64,000 bases of DNA from Elusimicrobia bacterium GWA2_66_18 (lineage in GTDB: Bacteria > Elusimicrobiota > Elusimicrobia > UBA1565 > UBA9628): the NCBI GenBank assembly GCA_001799675.1, contig MGTX01000031.1, positions 112,313 to 176,312 on the forward strand, read 5' to 3'. Shown here one piece after another: positions 17,745 through 27,200 of the stretch (positions within the stretch are counted from its first letter, which is position 1; each line of letters starts with the position of its first letter). The position numbers were made by a program, and so were the translations under genes. The notes beneath the pieces are model-generated. The model did not search any database. It saw only the letters and a program-made list of their open reading frames with translations, and was not told where the DNA came from.

Positions 17745-20700
17745 TCAAGGGAAGGAGTAGGGAAATATCTTATCGACCTTGGCGCGGCCCGGCAGGGGCA
17801 GAGCGGGCGCCGTCAGGAAGCGGGCCCGGGCGTCGAGCTCTTCGGCCTCCCGCGCGACGGCGGGAAGATCCTTGAGGCGCTCCTCAAGAGCGGCGCGGGC
17901 CTTGCCCTCATCATCGAAGAGCCCGGCGCCAACCTCGTGAGCCCCATGGCCGCGAAGGGGCGTCAGCGTCTGGGCGACGACTCCCTGAAGGAAAGAGAAC
18001 CAGCCGCGCGGCAGGGGCAAACCGGCCGCCATGAAGGCCGCCTGCAGGACCCGCGCCAGCGCGGCCAGCTTGCGGGCCGTGGATTCGGCCGCGGCCGCGG
18101 TCCCTTGGGCCGGCGCCGCGGGCGCCCCGGCGTCCGCCGCCTGCCCCGTCAGGAGAAGGGCGGCGGCCGCGGCCGCCGCGGCCAAGGGGCCGGCCGCGTC
18201 CAGTTGGGGCACGAGGTCCGTCCACGTGATGCGCGGCGAGTTCGGCGTGCCGCGCGAGGAGTAGAACTGGAGCCCCTTCTCCCGGGAGGCCGCGGCCACG
18301 ACCACGGCCAGCTTGGAGTCGCCGGGGGAGGACACGGTGTCCTGGGCGGGTCCCCGGTTGCCTGCCCCGACGACGACTCCCACTCCGGCCAGGACGAGCT
18401 TGTCGACCAGGACGGAGAGCGGGGTGCGGCGGCCCGTGGGGGCGGCCACCGACAGGGAGACGACGGTGGGGCCGCGCCCCGCGATGCGGCCGGCGACCTG
18501 CTCGAGCGCCGCCATGACGCGGGCCTCGGAGACGCCGCCCGCGGCGCGCACCCTCACCAGCGAGAGATCGTCCTCGGAGGCGATGAGGGGCTGGGTCTCC
18601 CCCTCGCCGAGGTCCAGGGCGTAGCCCTCGGCGTCGGCCGCACCCCGGGCCAGCGGGTATTCCGGAAGGGCCAGACGCACTCCATAGCCGCGGTGCTGGA
18701 GTTCGAGGGTCAGGGCGTAGAGCTTGTGCTCCGGAACAGAGAGCCAGAAGGCCCCGGAGAGGGGCATGGCCGCGCGGCCGGCGGCCTCGTAGCGCTTCAG
18801 AAAGCCGGACTCGAGCCCGGCCGCGGCCAGGGCGCGCCTCAAGGCCTCGGGCTCGGCGTCGGAGGCGAAGGCCGCGGGCTCGAGTCCGGAGGGCGGCGTG
18901 ACGAGCAAGTCCAGCGGGCCGATCAGAGCGTCCACGCCGAGCACGCCCGCGCCGCTTAAGTCCATGCCCTGCGTCGGGGCGTCGAGCGGGATCGACGCCG
19001 CTCGCGCCAGAAGCTGGACGAGTTCGGCCAGCGCGCCGGGCTTCTGCAGCGCCTCCTTGTTCCTGAGGACCCAGTCCGTGACGATGGGCTTGAGCGGCTC
19101 GCGGCGCAGGCGCGCGACGAACGCGCGGTCGCGCGCGGCAACCGGAAAGAATTTCGCCAGGGTGCGGGTCAACGCGAGATTTTCGGGGCCCGCGGAGGAG
19201 AGGAGGTCGGTCACGACGCGGTCGCTGACCGCCTCGGGAGCGACGTCGGCCAGGTTCGTAAGCGCCGCGGCCGCCAGGTGGCGGATATTGCCGCGTTCAT
19301 TGCGGTCGCCGACGCGGGCGGAAAGGGCCTCGGCCTCCGCCGCGCTCGCCTGCACGCCCAACTGGCCGGCGAGCCACGCCGCCGTGTAGCGAGCGCTCTT
19401 GTCCGGATTGGCGAGTTCCTGGACCAGGCGGACGATGCCGCTGCGGTCGCCGCGGCGGGCCAGGGCGTACGCCGCGTAGACCCCCACGTCCCAGCGCTCG
19501 TCGCCGACCGCGCGCTGGAGCAGGACGTCCACCGCGTGCGTCGGCGTTTCGGCCAGAGCGAGGAAAGCCATCTGGCGAACCCGGGAGTCCTCATCGCTCA
19601 GCGCGGCCTCGGCCAGCGCCATGACGGCGCCGGGCGCGCGGAAATTCATCAGGACGAAGGCCGCGCGCAGGCGCACGAGCCACACGGGATCCTTGAGCGC
19701 CGCCGCCAGGGCGGGGGCTTCGCGGTCGCGCGCCTCGTTGAAGCGCGTGACGGTTTCGGACTGGATGGCGTTGCCGAGCGCGACGCGGCTCTCCGGCGGG
19801 ACCTCGGGATCCTCCGCGGACTCGGGGCCTTGCTCGAAGCGGGATTGGGCCTGGCTCTTGGCGATCTCAGCCTCGCGGAAGACGCGGTCCTCGGCGTCAG
19901 CGACGGCTTTGAGGCGCTCGAGCCAGCCCCAGCCCTCGGCTGAGGCGGAGGTGGAGGAGAGGAAACGCTTCAGGCGTGATCCCAACTCCCGGCCCGCCGC
20001 CGCGCAGACGAGCTTGACCGCGGCCCAGGCGTCCACCAGGCCCGAGCCCTGGAACCAGACGGGCACGCCGAGATCCTTGGAAGCGCGCATGAGCACGGCC
20101 TTGACCGCGAAGGGCAGGTTCTCGGCCACGAACGGAGTGATGACGCCCGCCGCTTTCATCGCGAGCTTGACGAGGAGCGAGATCACCGCGGCTGCGGGGT
20201 TGGACATCGAGGAGCCCGACAGACCGGTGTGCCGGCCGTCCTCCTGGTCCGAGGCGGAGCGACCCGAGTCCTTGGATTTGGCGGAGTAGACGCCGTACTT
20301 ATAGACGTTGCTCGAACCGGGCTCGGTGACGACGTCTCCGCCGATGCCCGTGATCTCGGGCTTGAGGCGCAAGCGCTTGATGGAGAAGCGGCGGTCGATG
20401 TCGGGGCCCACGGAGCTATAGAAGGCGATCTCCGGCCGGCCGTCGTCCAGACTCTTGGCCGCGGCCGCCACGGATAGGACGTCGGCGCCGACGGAGGGTT
20501 GGCTTAAAGTCCGGTCGAAGGGGCCGGCGTTCCCGGCGCTGGCCGAGACGATGAGATATTCGCCCGCGGAGTTCTTCTGGTGCGTGAGCTGGGAGAAGAA
20601 CTCGGCCAGGTGGTCGGACGAGGCGCCGCGGATGCCGAGACTGAGGCTGACCACGTCGTAGCCCTTCTGCAGGGCGATGGCGGCCGAGCCCATGATCTCG

Positions 20701-23189
20701 CCGTCGGAGGCGCCGGCCTGGTCACGCGAGAAGACCTTGGCCATGGTGCCAAGAGCCCCCTTGGCCATGCCGAGGTAGGGCGCGCGCCCTGAGATCGAGA
20801 TGCCGGCCACGTGCGTGCCGTGGCCGGACCAGTCCTCCGGGCCCTCGTTGACCATGTCGATGACGTCGAGGCGCCCGGCGAAGTCCTCGTGCGAGGCGTC
20901 GGCCCCGGTATCCACCCACATGATCTTGCCGCCCGAACCGGTAACGCCGATCCGCCAGACGGGCGGCACGGCCTGGATTCCGGCGGATTCGACGAGATGC
21001 GTCTCGAAGCCGGTGCGGGAGCTCTCCACGCTGCCGGACTCGACGACAACGAACCTGCGGATGGCGGCGGCGTTGCGCCGCGGGACGCTCACATAGATTT
21101 CCTGGCGTCCCACGTCGGCGCCGAAGATGTGGCGCACCCGCACGTCCAGCTTGTCGAAGAGAGCCAGTTGATCGCTGAAGCCCGCGGCCTCCATCGACCG
21201 GCGCGCGGCCGCGCGGCCCTGCGCGGAGTCGCAGGCGCGCGGCACCGAGTCCTCGATTCGCCCCCCCCTCAGAGGCCGCAGCCAAAGACCCACGCGCGCC
21301 TCGATTTTGCGCAGGATGACGATATGCCCGCCTGATTCCAAGTCCACGCGCATGACGCGGAACTGTCCGCCGTCGCTGGCCTCCCAGTAGCGCAAGAGCC
21401 TCTCCCAGGTCACGACGCCGGGATCCTCCGGGGCGAAGGAAAGGAAGGCCGTGCCTCGGTCTCCCAGGCTCGCGTACAGCTTATCGACGAACCGCGCCGC
21501 GCCCATGCCCTTGAGCTTGGCGTCGGCGATCCGGCGCCAGAGGCGGCGCACGTCCCTCTCGAAGGCCTTGAGGGCCTGAGGGGAAGAGCCGGCGGCTCGC
21601 AGGCGCGAGGCTTGTCCGGAAAGCTCTGAGAAGGCCCGCTCCTCGCTCGTGCCGGCGAAGACCTGCGCCCCGCGTGGGACCAGGCGCGTGGCCAGGACGA
21701 AGAGGCTGTCGAGCTGCTTGAGGGCCGTCTCGAGCCGAAGGGCGTCCGTCGAGCGGGACGGCGGCAGGAGCGAGGAGGCGCGTCCCATGACCACGGCCTG
21801 GTAGCCCTGATCCTGCGCCGAACCCAGCGCCGAGATCGGCTCGGCGTCGCGCAGAGACGTGACCTTGGCCGAACCCCCGGAGAGTCCCTCATAGAGACCG
21901 GGATTATCCAGTTCGGCGGAGTCGGGGTTGAGAACGAGGATGCGGTAGGGAGCCTCGCGCCGCAGGGAGACCTGGACCTGGCGCAGGGCCCGCTCCAAAA
22001 CGGAGACCTTGGCTTCCTTGAGCGCGGAGGGACCCTGGAACTCCGCGCCGCGGGCCCGAATCTCGGAAAGCCATCCCGAAAGCAGGCCCCGCACGCCGCG
22101 CGCGGGAGGACCGCGCGCGGACACGGCCTTCCAGTGGTGAAGTTCGTGAACCAGAATCATCCGGAACAGGACCGGGGTCGCGATCAGTTCGGGCCGCATC
22201 CAGATCGAGCCGTGAGCGGCGAAGGCGAAGGTGAAATCAGGCCGGCGTCCTTTCGGACGATAGGGCTTGAGAAGAGTCGCCGCGTTGGCTTCGAGACGTC
22301 CTTCCATGACCTCGCGGCGCACGAAGGCGCGGAAGTCCTCATTCGTGACCTTGCGTCCGCGCCAAGTCGCCGCGCCGTAGGCCGCCGCGTCCACGAGAGC
22401 GTTGAGCAGGAAGACCCCGGTCAGAGCGATCAGCCCGATCGCGGCCATGCCCAAGACGACCGCCGCCGCGCTCGGCTCGGCGAGGGCTTGGTGAGCCGCG
22501 GAAGACGAGAGACCGTACTCGACGGCCTTGACCGTCAGCCAACCAAGGCCGAACACGGACGCCAGGGCGACCGGGAAGAGAGCGGAACGGTTCCTCCTCT
22601 CAGCGCGGGCGGCAAGCGCGCTCGCGATTGGAGGCGCGGCGGAGGGCTCGGCCGCGACGGCGGCGTCGGCGAGGCTCGAGGCGCTCTCCTCGGCGCGCGC
22701 GGCCGCGACGGCGGCGTCAACGGGGCCGGCAGGCGCAGCCAAGTCATAGACGCGGTCCAAATGAACGGCCGGGTCGGCGCCGGGGTCGGCCAGCGGCCGC
22801 GCCACGCGTTCATCAAAATGCCCCAGGGCCGCGGCGGCCGCCGGAGCCGGGGAATCGACGGCGAGCCGAGGACTCGGCGTGGCGGTCGGGAGGACCGAAA
22901 GGGGAGGAGCGGCCGACAGGGCGGGAAGAGCAAGCGGCGTCGGCGCCAGGAGTCCGGACAGGCAAGGCAGCGCCGCTGAAGACGGCAAAGCGACGGGGGC
23001 CGACGGCAGGCGCGCCGCGCGGCCGGCCGCGGCCTCCTGGGCCGCGGCCGCGGCCGCCTGAGGACCCAGGGAGGAAAGACACAACGCCGCGCAGAGCGCG
23101 GCGGCGACGAGACGCTTGCCGGCGAGGATGTTCTTCGCCTTGCTCAATACTTGACGACAACCCGCGCGCGGGCCCGATCGGCGGACCAT
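17745..23189 (-). CDS. Giant exported protease: zincin motif, subtilisin domain, HEAT-like repeats, degenerate second subtilase
   Basis: 1814 aa from ATG 23189. A TTG at 23147 gives a tighter signal peptide and overlaps the stop of a small upstream ORF as TTGA. After the signal, an Ala/Pro-rich part contains ADPGADPAVHLDRVYD (~135-149), then two hydrophobic helices (~203-225, 241-265). A zincin motif VHELHH (348-352) follows, with a downstream SEIRARGAE that could supply the third ligand. Residues ~750-1010 are a complete S8 subtilase: Asp760 (VDTG), His790 (GHGTHVAG), Asn in SAGNAGP, Ser994 (GSSMSNP). Residues ~1160-1340 are HEAT-like helical repeats. Residues ~1510-1660 resemble a second S8 core (VVSLSV, GAGNRGP, FYSSRGTP) without an obvious triad. 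Confidence 0.85.
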   Translation of the reverse strand: MVRRSGPRAGCRQVLSKAKNILAGKRLVAAALCAALCLSSLGPQAAAAAAQEAAAGRAARLPSAPVALPSSAALPCLSGLLAPTPLALPALSAAPPLSVLPTATPSPRLAVDSPAPAAAAALGHFDERVARPLADPGADPAVHLDRVYDLAAPAGPVDAAVAAARAEESASSLADAAVAAEPSAAPPIASALAARAERRNRSALFPVALASVFGLGWLTVKAVEYGLSSSAAHQALAEPSAAAVVLGMAAIGLIALTGVFLLNALVDAAAYGAATWRGRKVTNEDFRAFVRREVMEGRLEANAATLLKPYRPKGRRPDFTFAFAAHGSIWMRPELIATPVLFRMILVHELHHWKAVSARGPPARGVRGLLSGWLSEIRARGAEFQGPSALKEAKVSVLERALRQVQVSLRREAPYRILVLNPDSAELDNPGLYEGLSGGSAKVTSLRDAEPISALGSAQDQGYQAVVMGRASSLLPPSRSTDALRLETALKQLDSLFVLATRLVPRGAQVFAGTSEERAFSELSGQASRLRAAGSSPQALKAFERDVRRLWRRIADAKLKGMGAARFVDKLYASLGDRGTAFLSFAPEDPGVVTWERLLRYWEASDGGQFRVMRVDLESGGHIVILRKIEARVGLWLRPLRGGRIEDSVPRACDSAQGRAAARRSMEAAGFSDQLALFDKLDVRVRHIFGADVGRQEIYVSVPRRNAAAIRRFVVVESGSVESSRTGFETHLVESAGIQAVPPVWRIGVTGSGGKIMWVDTGADASHEDFAGRLDVIDMVNEGPEDWSGHGTHVAGISISGRAPYLGMAKGALGTMAKVFSRDQAGASDGEIMGSAAIALQKGYDVVSLSLGIRGASSDHLAEFFSQLTHQKNSAGEYLIVSASAGNAGPFDRTLSQPSVGADVLSVAAAAKSLDDGRPEIAFYSSVGPDIDRRFSIKRLRLKPEITGIGGDVVTEPGSSNVYKYGVYSAKSKDSGRSASDQEDGRHTGLSGSSMSNPAAAVISLLVKLAMKAAGVITPFVAENLPFAVKAVLMRASKDLGVPVWFQGSGLVDAWAAVKLVCAAAGRELGSRLKRFLSSTSASAEGWGWLERLKAVADAEDRVFREAEIAKSQAQSRFEQGPESAEDPEVPPESRVALGNAIQSETVTRFNEARDREAPALAAALKDPVWLVRLRAAFVLMNFRAPGAVMALAEAALSDEDSRVRQMAFLALAETPTHAVDVLLQRAVGDERWDVGVYAAYALARRGDRSGIVRLVQELANPDKSARYTAAWLAGQLGVQASAAEAEALSARVGDRNERGNIRHLAAAALTNLADVAPEAVSDRVVTDLLSSAGPENLALTRTLAKFFPVAARDRAFVARLRREPLKPIVTDWVLRNKEALQKPGALAELVQLLARAASIPLDAPTQGMDLSGAGVLGVDALIGPLDLLVTPPSGLEPAAFASDAEPEALRRALAAAGLESGFLKRYEAAGRAAMPLSGAFWLSVPEHKLYALTLELQHRGYGVRLALPEYPLARGAADAEGYALDLGEGETQPLIASEDDLSLVRVRAAGGVSEARVMAALEQVAGRIAGRGPTVVSLSVAAPTGRRTPLSVLVDKLVLAGVGVVVGAGNRGPAQDTVSSPGDSKLAVVVAAASREKGLQFYSSRGTPNSPRITWTDLVPQLDAAGPLAAAAAAAALLLTGQAADAGAPAAPAQGTAAAAESTARKLAALARVLQAAFMAAGLPLPRGWFSFLQGVVAQTLTPLRGHGAHEVGAGLFDDEGKARAALEERLKDLPAVAREAEELDARARFLTAPALPLPGRAKVDKIFPYSFP

Positions 23190-23329
23190 AGATAGATTCG
23201 CGCTCCGCGCTCGAAGGTCAACACCGTCTTACTGCGATCCAAACTCGCCAGGCGCGCGCGCGATCCGTGTTTCCGGCCGTTGGGAGCGGTTTCTCTCTTG
23301 GTCAATGGACCTCCTATGACTGCTCTCAT
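23144..23329 (-). CDS. Possible small protein, 61 aa (or 53 aa from TTG)
   Basis: Small frame directly upstream of the giant protease. ATG 23329 has GAGG 7 nt upstream; an internal TTG (for MTKRETAP) follows GGAGG by 4 nt. The C-terminal half (SKTVLTFERGARIYLW) is regular and basic. Its TGA overlaps a TTG start of the protease frame as TTGA, the same junction seen at the thiamine pyrophosphokinase start. If the protease instead starts at 23189, the two frames overlap by 46 nt. No family recognised. Confidence 0.35.
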   Translation of the reverse strand: MRAVIGGPLTKRETAPNGRKHGSRARLASLDRSKTVLTFERGARIYLWSADRARARVVVKY

Positions 23330-23416
23330 CGTAACACCTCAGCCCAGGGGCGGCATGGGTCCGAGGTCCCAGTCGCCTCGAGACAAAGGTCCCAGTGCGA
23401 TCTCCGCCGGTCCCGC

Positions 23417-24172
23417 TTACTGTCCGTAATCGAGGCGCAGGGCCAGATACTCGGGCAGGCCCGCGGCGCGGATCTTGCCCTGCACCGCCGGGATGTCGTA
23501 AGGCAGGCGGAAGACGCGAAAGGCCCCCTTCACCGAATCATAGACGGCGCAGGAGGCTCGCCGGTCCTGGTCGCGCGGCTGGCCGACGGAACCCGGATTA
23601 AGGGCCACCGGCGCAAAACCGCCGCCGCTCAAGCGCCGCAGAGACTCCTCTCTCTCCTCAAGAAAGAGGATGTCCACCTTCCCGGGGCCTGAATCCGCGA
23701 AGCGGAAGAGCAGGGGCATGTGGCTGTGGCCGACGAAGAGTGGCCACGCCTTGACGAGAGCGACGTTGTTCTCGAACTGCGCCGGACCGAGCAGGTACTC
23801 CCCGGTGGGGTTGCTCGGGCTGCCGTGGGCGAGGGTGAATTCCCTCGCGTCCATCCGCGCGGTCAGGCCCTCCAGGAAAGTCCGATTCGGCGCCGAAATC
23901 CGCTTACGCGTCCAAACCACGGCCGCGCGCGCGTACTGGTTGAACCAGTCCAGGTCCATTCGTCCGAGCGCGGCCAGGTCGTGGTTGCCCGCGATGGCCG
24001 AAAGGTTCGGCAAGGCGCGCACGCGCGAGATGCATTCGTCCGGGTCCGGGCCGTAGCCGACGAGGTCCCCGAGGAACAGGTAGGCCTCGGCGCCGGCGTC
24101 GTCCAGGAAATCAAGAACGACCGAGAGCGCCTCGAGGTTCGAGTGGACGTCCGAAAAGACCCCGTAGAGCAC
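23417..24172 (-). CDS. Calcineurin-like metallophosphoesterase (YfcE/MJ0936 type)
   Basis: 251 aa. All blocks of the two-metal phosphoesterase fold are present: FSDVHSN at the N-terminus, FLGDLVGYGPDP, AIAGNHD, LAHGSP, VGHSHMP, and NPGSVGQPRD near the C-terminus. Members hydrolyse phosphodiesters or phosphomonoesters with Mn or Ni; substrate unknown. No signal peptide, so cytoplasmic. The start is GTG 24172, where the protein begins directly with the first metal strand. TAGGAT ends 6 nt upstream. The gene follows smc in the same direction, 44 nt apart. Confidence 0.9.
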   Translation of the reverse strand: MLYGVFSDVHSNLEALSVVLDFLDDAGAEAYLFLGDLVGYGPDPDECISRVRALPNLSAIAGNHDLAALGRMDLDWFNQYARAAVVWTRKRISAPNRTFLEGLTARMDAREFTLAHGSPSNPTGEYLLGPAQFENNVALVKAWPLFVGHSHMPLLFRFADSGPGKVDILFLEEREESLRRLSGGGFAPVALNPGSVGQPRDQDRRASCAVYDSVKGAFRVFRLPYDIPAVQGKIRAAGLPEYLALRLDYGQ

Positions 24173-24178
24173 GTCGAT

Positions 24179-24184
24179 ATCCTA
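24179..24184 (-). promoter_or_regulatory. Extended -10 TGCTAGGAT, 6 nt before a GTG start
   Basis: TAGGAT with an upstream TGC on the minus strand, 6 nt before the metallophosphoesterase GTG at 24172. The AGGA inside it could also be read as a weak Shine-Dalgarno. Confidence 0.35.
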
Positions 24185-24216
24185 GCAATCGCCGCGGGGC
24201 CGCGACAGGGCCCGGC

Positions 24217-27200
24217 TCAGGCCTTCGGCTCGAACGGTCCCTGCTGGAGCACGCGCGCCGCGGCCGGCTCGGCCTCGGGGCCGGACTTCTTGCGAAAGTC
24301 CACTGAAATGAGCTGGCTCACGCCCTTCTCCTCCATGGTCACGCCGTACATGACGTCGGCGGCCTCCATCGTGCGCTTGTTGTGGCTCACGATGAGGAAC
24401 TGGGTCTTGTTCTGGAACTCACGCAGAAGGGCCGTGAAGCGCTCGATGTTGGCGTCGTCAAGAGCGGCGTCGGCCTCGTCGAGCATGCAGAAGGGCGAGG
24501 ACTTCACCATAAAGAAGGCGAACAAGAGCGCGATCGCCGTCAGGGTCTTCTCTCCGCCCGACAGCAGCGATATGCTCTGAAGCTTCTTGCCCGGGGGTTG
24601 GGCGACGATGTCCACGCCGGTCTCCAGGATGTTCTCCGGGTCGGTGAGGACGAGGTCCGCCTCGCCGCCCTCGAAGAGCACCGCGTAGAGCCGGCGGAAG
24701 TGCTCGCGCACATCCGTGAAGGTCTGGCGGAAGTTCTCCCGGGTGGCATTGTTGATCTTAGTGATGGCGGCCTTGAGGTCCTCCTTCGCCTGGAGGAGGT
24801 CCGCGATCTGTGTGTTCAGGAAGGTCTGCTTCCGGGACAGGGCCTCGTATTCCTCGGGAGCCGCCATGTTGATGTTGCCCATGTTGGCGATGCGGCGCCG
24901 CAGCATCTCGAGCCTCTCGGGGTCGGCCGCGACGTCCTGGTACTTGGTCTGCGCGTCGCCGACGGTGAGCTGCCACTCGTCCCAGAGACGGGTCGCGAGC
25001 ACGTCCCGCTTGCTCTTGAGCGCGGCCGCGTGGACCTCGTGCTGGTTGATGTCCGCCAGGGCCTGGTCGTGCTCGGCCTGGAGCGTCTTGAGGAGCGCGC
25101 CGCGCTCGTCGATCTTGAGTTGGAGGTCCTGCATGCGGTCGAAGACGGCCTTCGCCTCGTTCTCATGACCGGACAGGACGGCCTGGCAAGCGACGACCTC
25201 GACGCGCATACGCTCCTGTCCCGCGAGGGTCTCGGCCATACGGCGGGCGATCTCCTCGGCCTCGGCGGCCAAGCGGGCGATGGAGCCCTCGAGGGCGGCC
25301 TTCTCGCCCTCAAGCCTCTTGAGCGACGAGGCGTGAGCCGCAAGTTGGGCCTCCACGCCGCGCAGTTGGCCCTCCTGGGCCGAGAACGCGACGCGCTTGC
25401 CGGCCAACTCCTCGCGCTCGGCGGCGAGAGTCTGGGCGACCGCCGTCTCCTCGGCGCGGGCGGCCTCGACGCGGGCCTCGGCGTCCGCTCGCCGGCTCCT
25501 GGCCTCCCGGATGGATTCCTTCGCCGCGGCAATCTCGGCCAAGGCGCGCGCCGACTCCTCGGTGGATAGTTCCTCGTTGCGCGCGTGGTTTTCCAGCCCC
25601 TGCTCGAGTTGGTGGAGGCGGGCTTCGAGGCCATGTCGACGGTTGGACTCGGACGACAGGGCCAGCGCCGCCGCGCGGGCGCACGTAAAGGCCTCGGAGA
25701 GCGCCGCCTCGGTCCGGGCGCGCTCCTCGCAGAGGCCGGTCCCGCGGGCCTCCAGCGTGACGACCTTCTCCTTTAACTCGCCCAGGTCGGCCAGGGTCGG
25801 CTGAGGGCCGTCTTTCGCCGCGGCGCCGCCATAGACCCAGTAGTCTGAGAAGAGCTTGCCGCCGAGCTCGTAGGCCTCGGCGAAGATATGTCTCACCATC
25901 TTCTCGTGCCGAGGATCGAACCGCAGAGACGACAGAAGGGGCCTGGAGTTCTCCGGATAGGACCTGTCCGGCGCCTCCGCAAGGGCCGAGAGGACCAGGA
26001 ACCGGGCCCGACCGTTCCCGGAGGCTTCCAACAGCTCGATTCCCGCGCGCGCCGCCGTGGAGTCCTCGACGACGACGGCAAACAGCCTCTCTCCGAGCAG
26101 GTCCTCCAGGGCGGGCTTCGCCGCGTCTTCGATGCGGAAAAGACCGCGCACGAGGCCGACGACGCCGGGAATGCCGGCATTGAGCACGACCTGGGCGCCG
26201 ACCCAATAGGGATTCTGGCCGGCCTGACTCTCGAGCGCTTCAGCGTGGGCCGAGGCCTGCGCCGTCTCGGAGTGAAGGCGCATGGCCTCCTCGCCCAGCT
26301 TGGACTGGAGGCGGCGCAGGGCCTCCGCCCCGGCCTCGGCGGCCTCGGCGGTCGTCTTGGCCTCGGCCTGACGGGCGGCGCATGCGCCCAGCTCCGCGTG
26401 CGCCTCGGCACGGCGGCCTCGCGTCTCGGCGGCCGAGACCGCGTCGCGCTCCAGACTGCGCAGAGAGGCGCGGGCGTGGGCGACGGCGTGGGTCAGCTCG
26501 GACTCGGCGCCGGACAGCCGCCGCCCCGACTCGTAGGCCTCCTGCGTCCTGGCGGCCGCTTGCTTGGCCAGCGCGTCTTTGGCGGCCTGCGCCTCTTGGA
26601 CGCCGAACTCGCCGGCGGAGAGCTCCGCTTGCGCGGTCGAGGCCCGCGCGCGGGCCTCGGCCAGGGCCGTTTCTGCCGCGGCGATGGACTCGACGACAAG
26701 GACAATCTCAGGGTCGATGCCGTCGACGCGGACCCGATCTGCCGCGATCTCCAGGCCGCAGGCCTCGCGGCGCGCGTCCATGGCCGACACGGAGTCCATG
26801 GCGCCGCGCAGACGCTCCTCGAGGCGCCCGATGGAGGTCTTGGTCTCGGCGACCTTCGCGTTGGCCTCGATGAAACGGTTCTGCTCGCCGGCCTTCTCGA
26901 GATTGAGGGCCGCGAGGGTGGCGCCCTCGGCTCCGATCTGGGAACGGCGCTCCCCCAGGACCTGCTCAACGGGGCCGATGCGCTCCTGCATCTGCGCCAG
27001 TTCCGCCTCGGCGGCGGCTGCCTTTTCCAGGATATGCGCGGCCTCCATGGCCGCCAGTTCCTCCTTGTACTTGGCGTAGAGCTTGGCCTTGCGCGCATCG
27101 CTGTCGAGCTTCTTGACCTGCTCCTCGATGAGCGCCACGGAATCCTGGAGGCGCCCCAGATCCATATCCACGCGGTCGAGCTTGCGCAGGGCTTCCTCGC

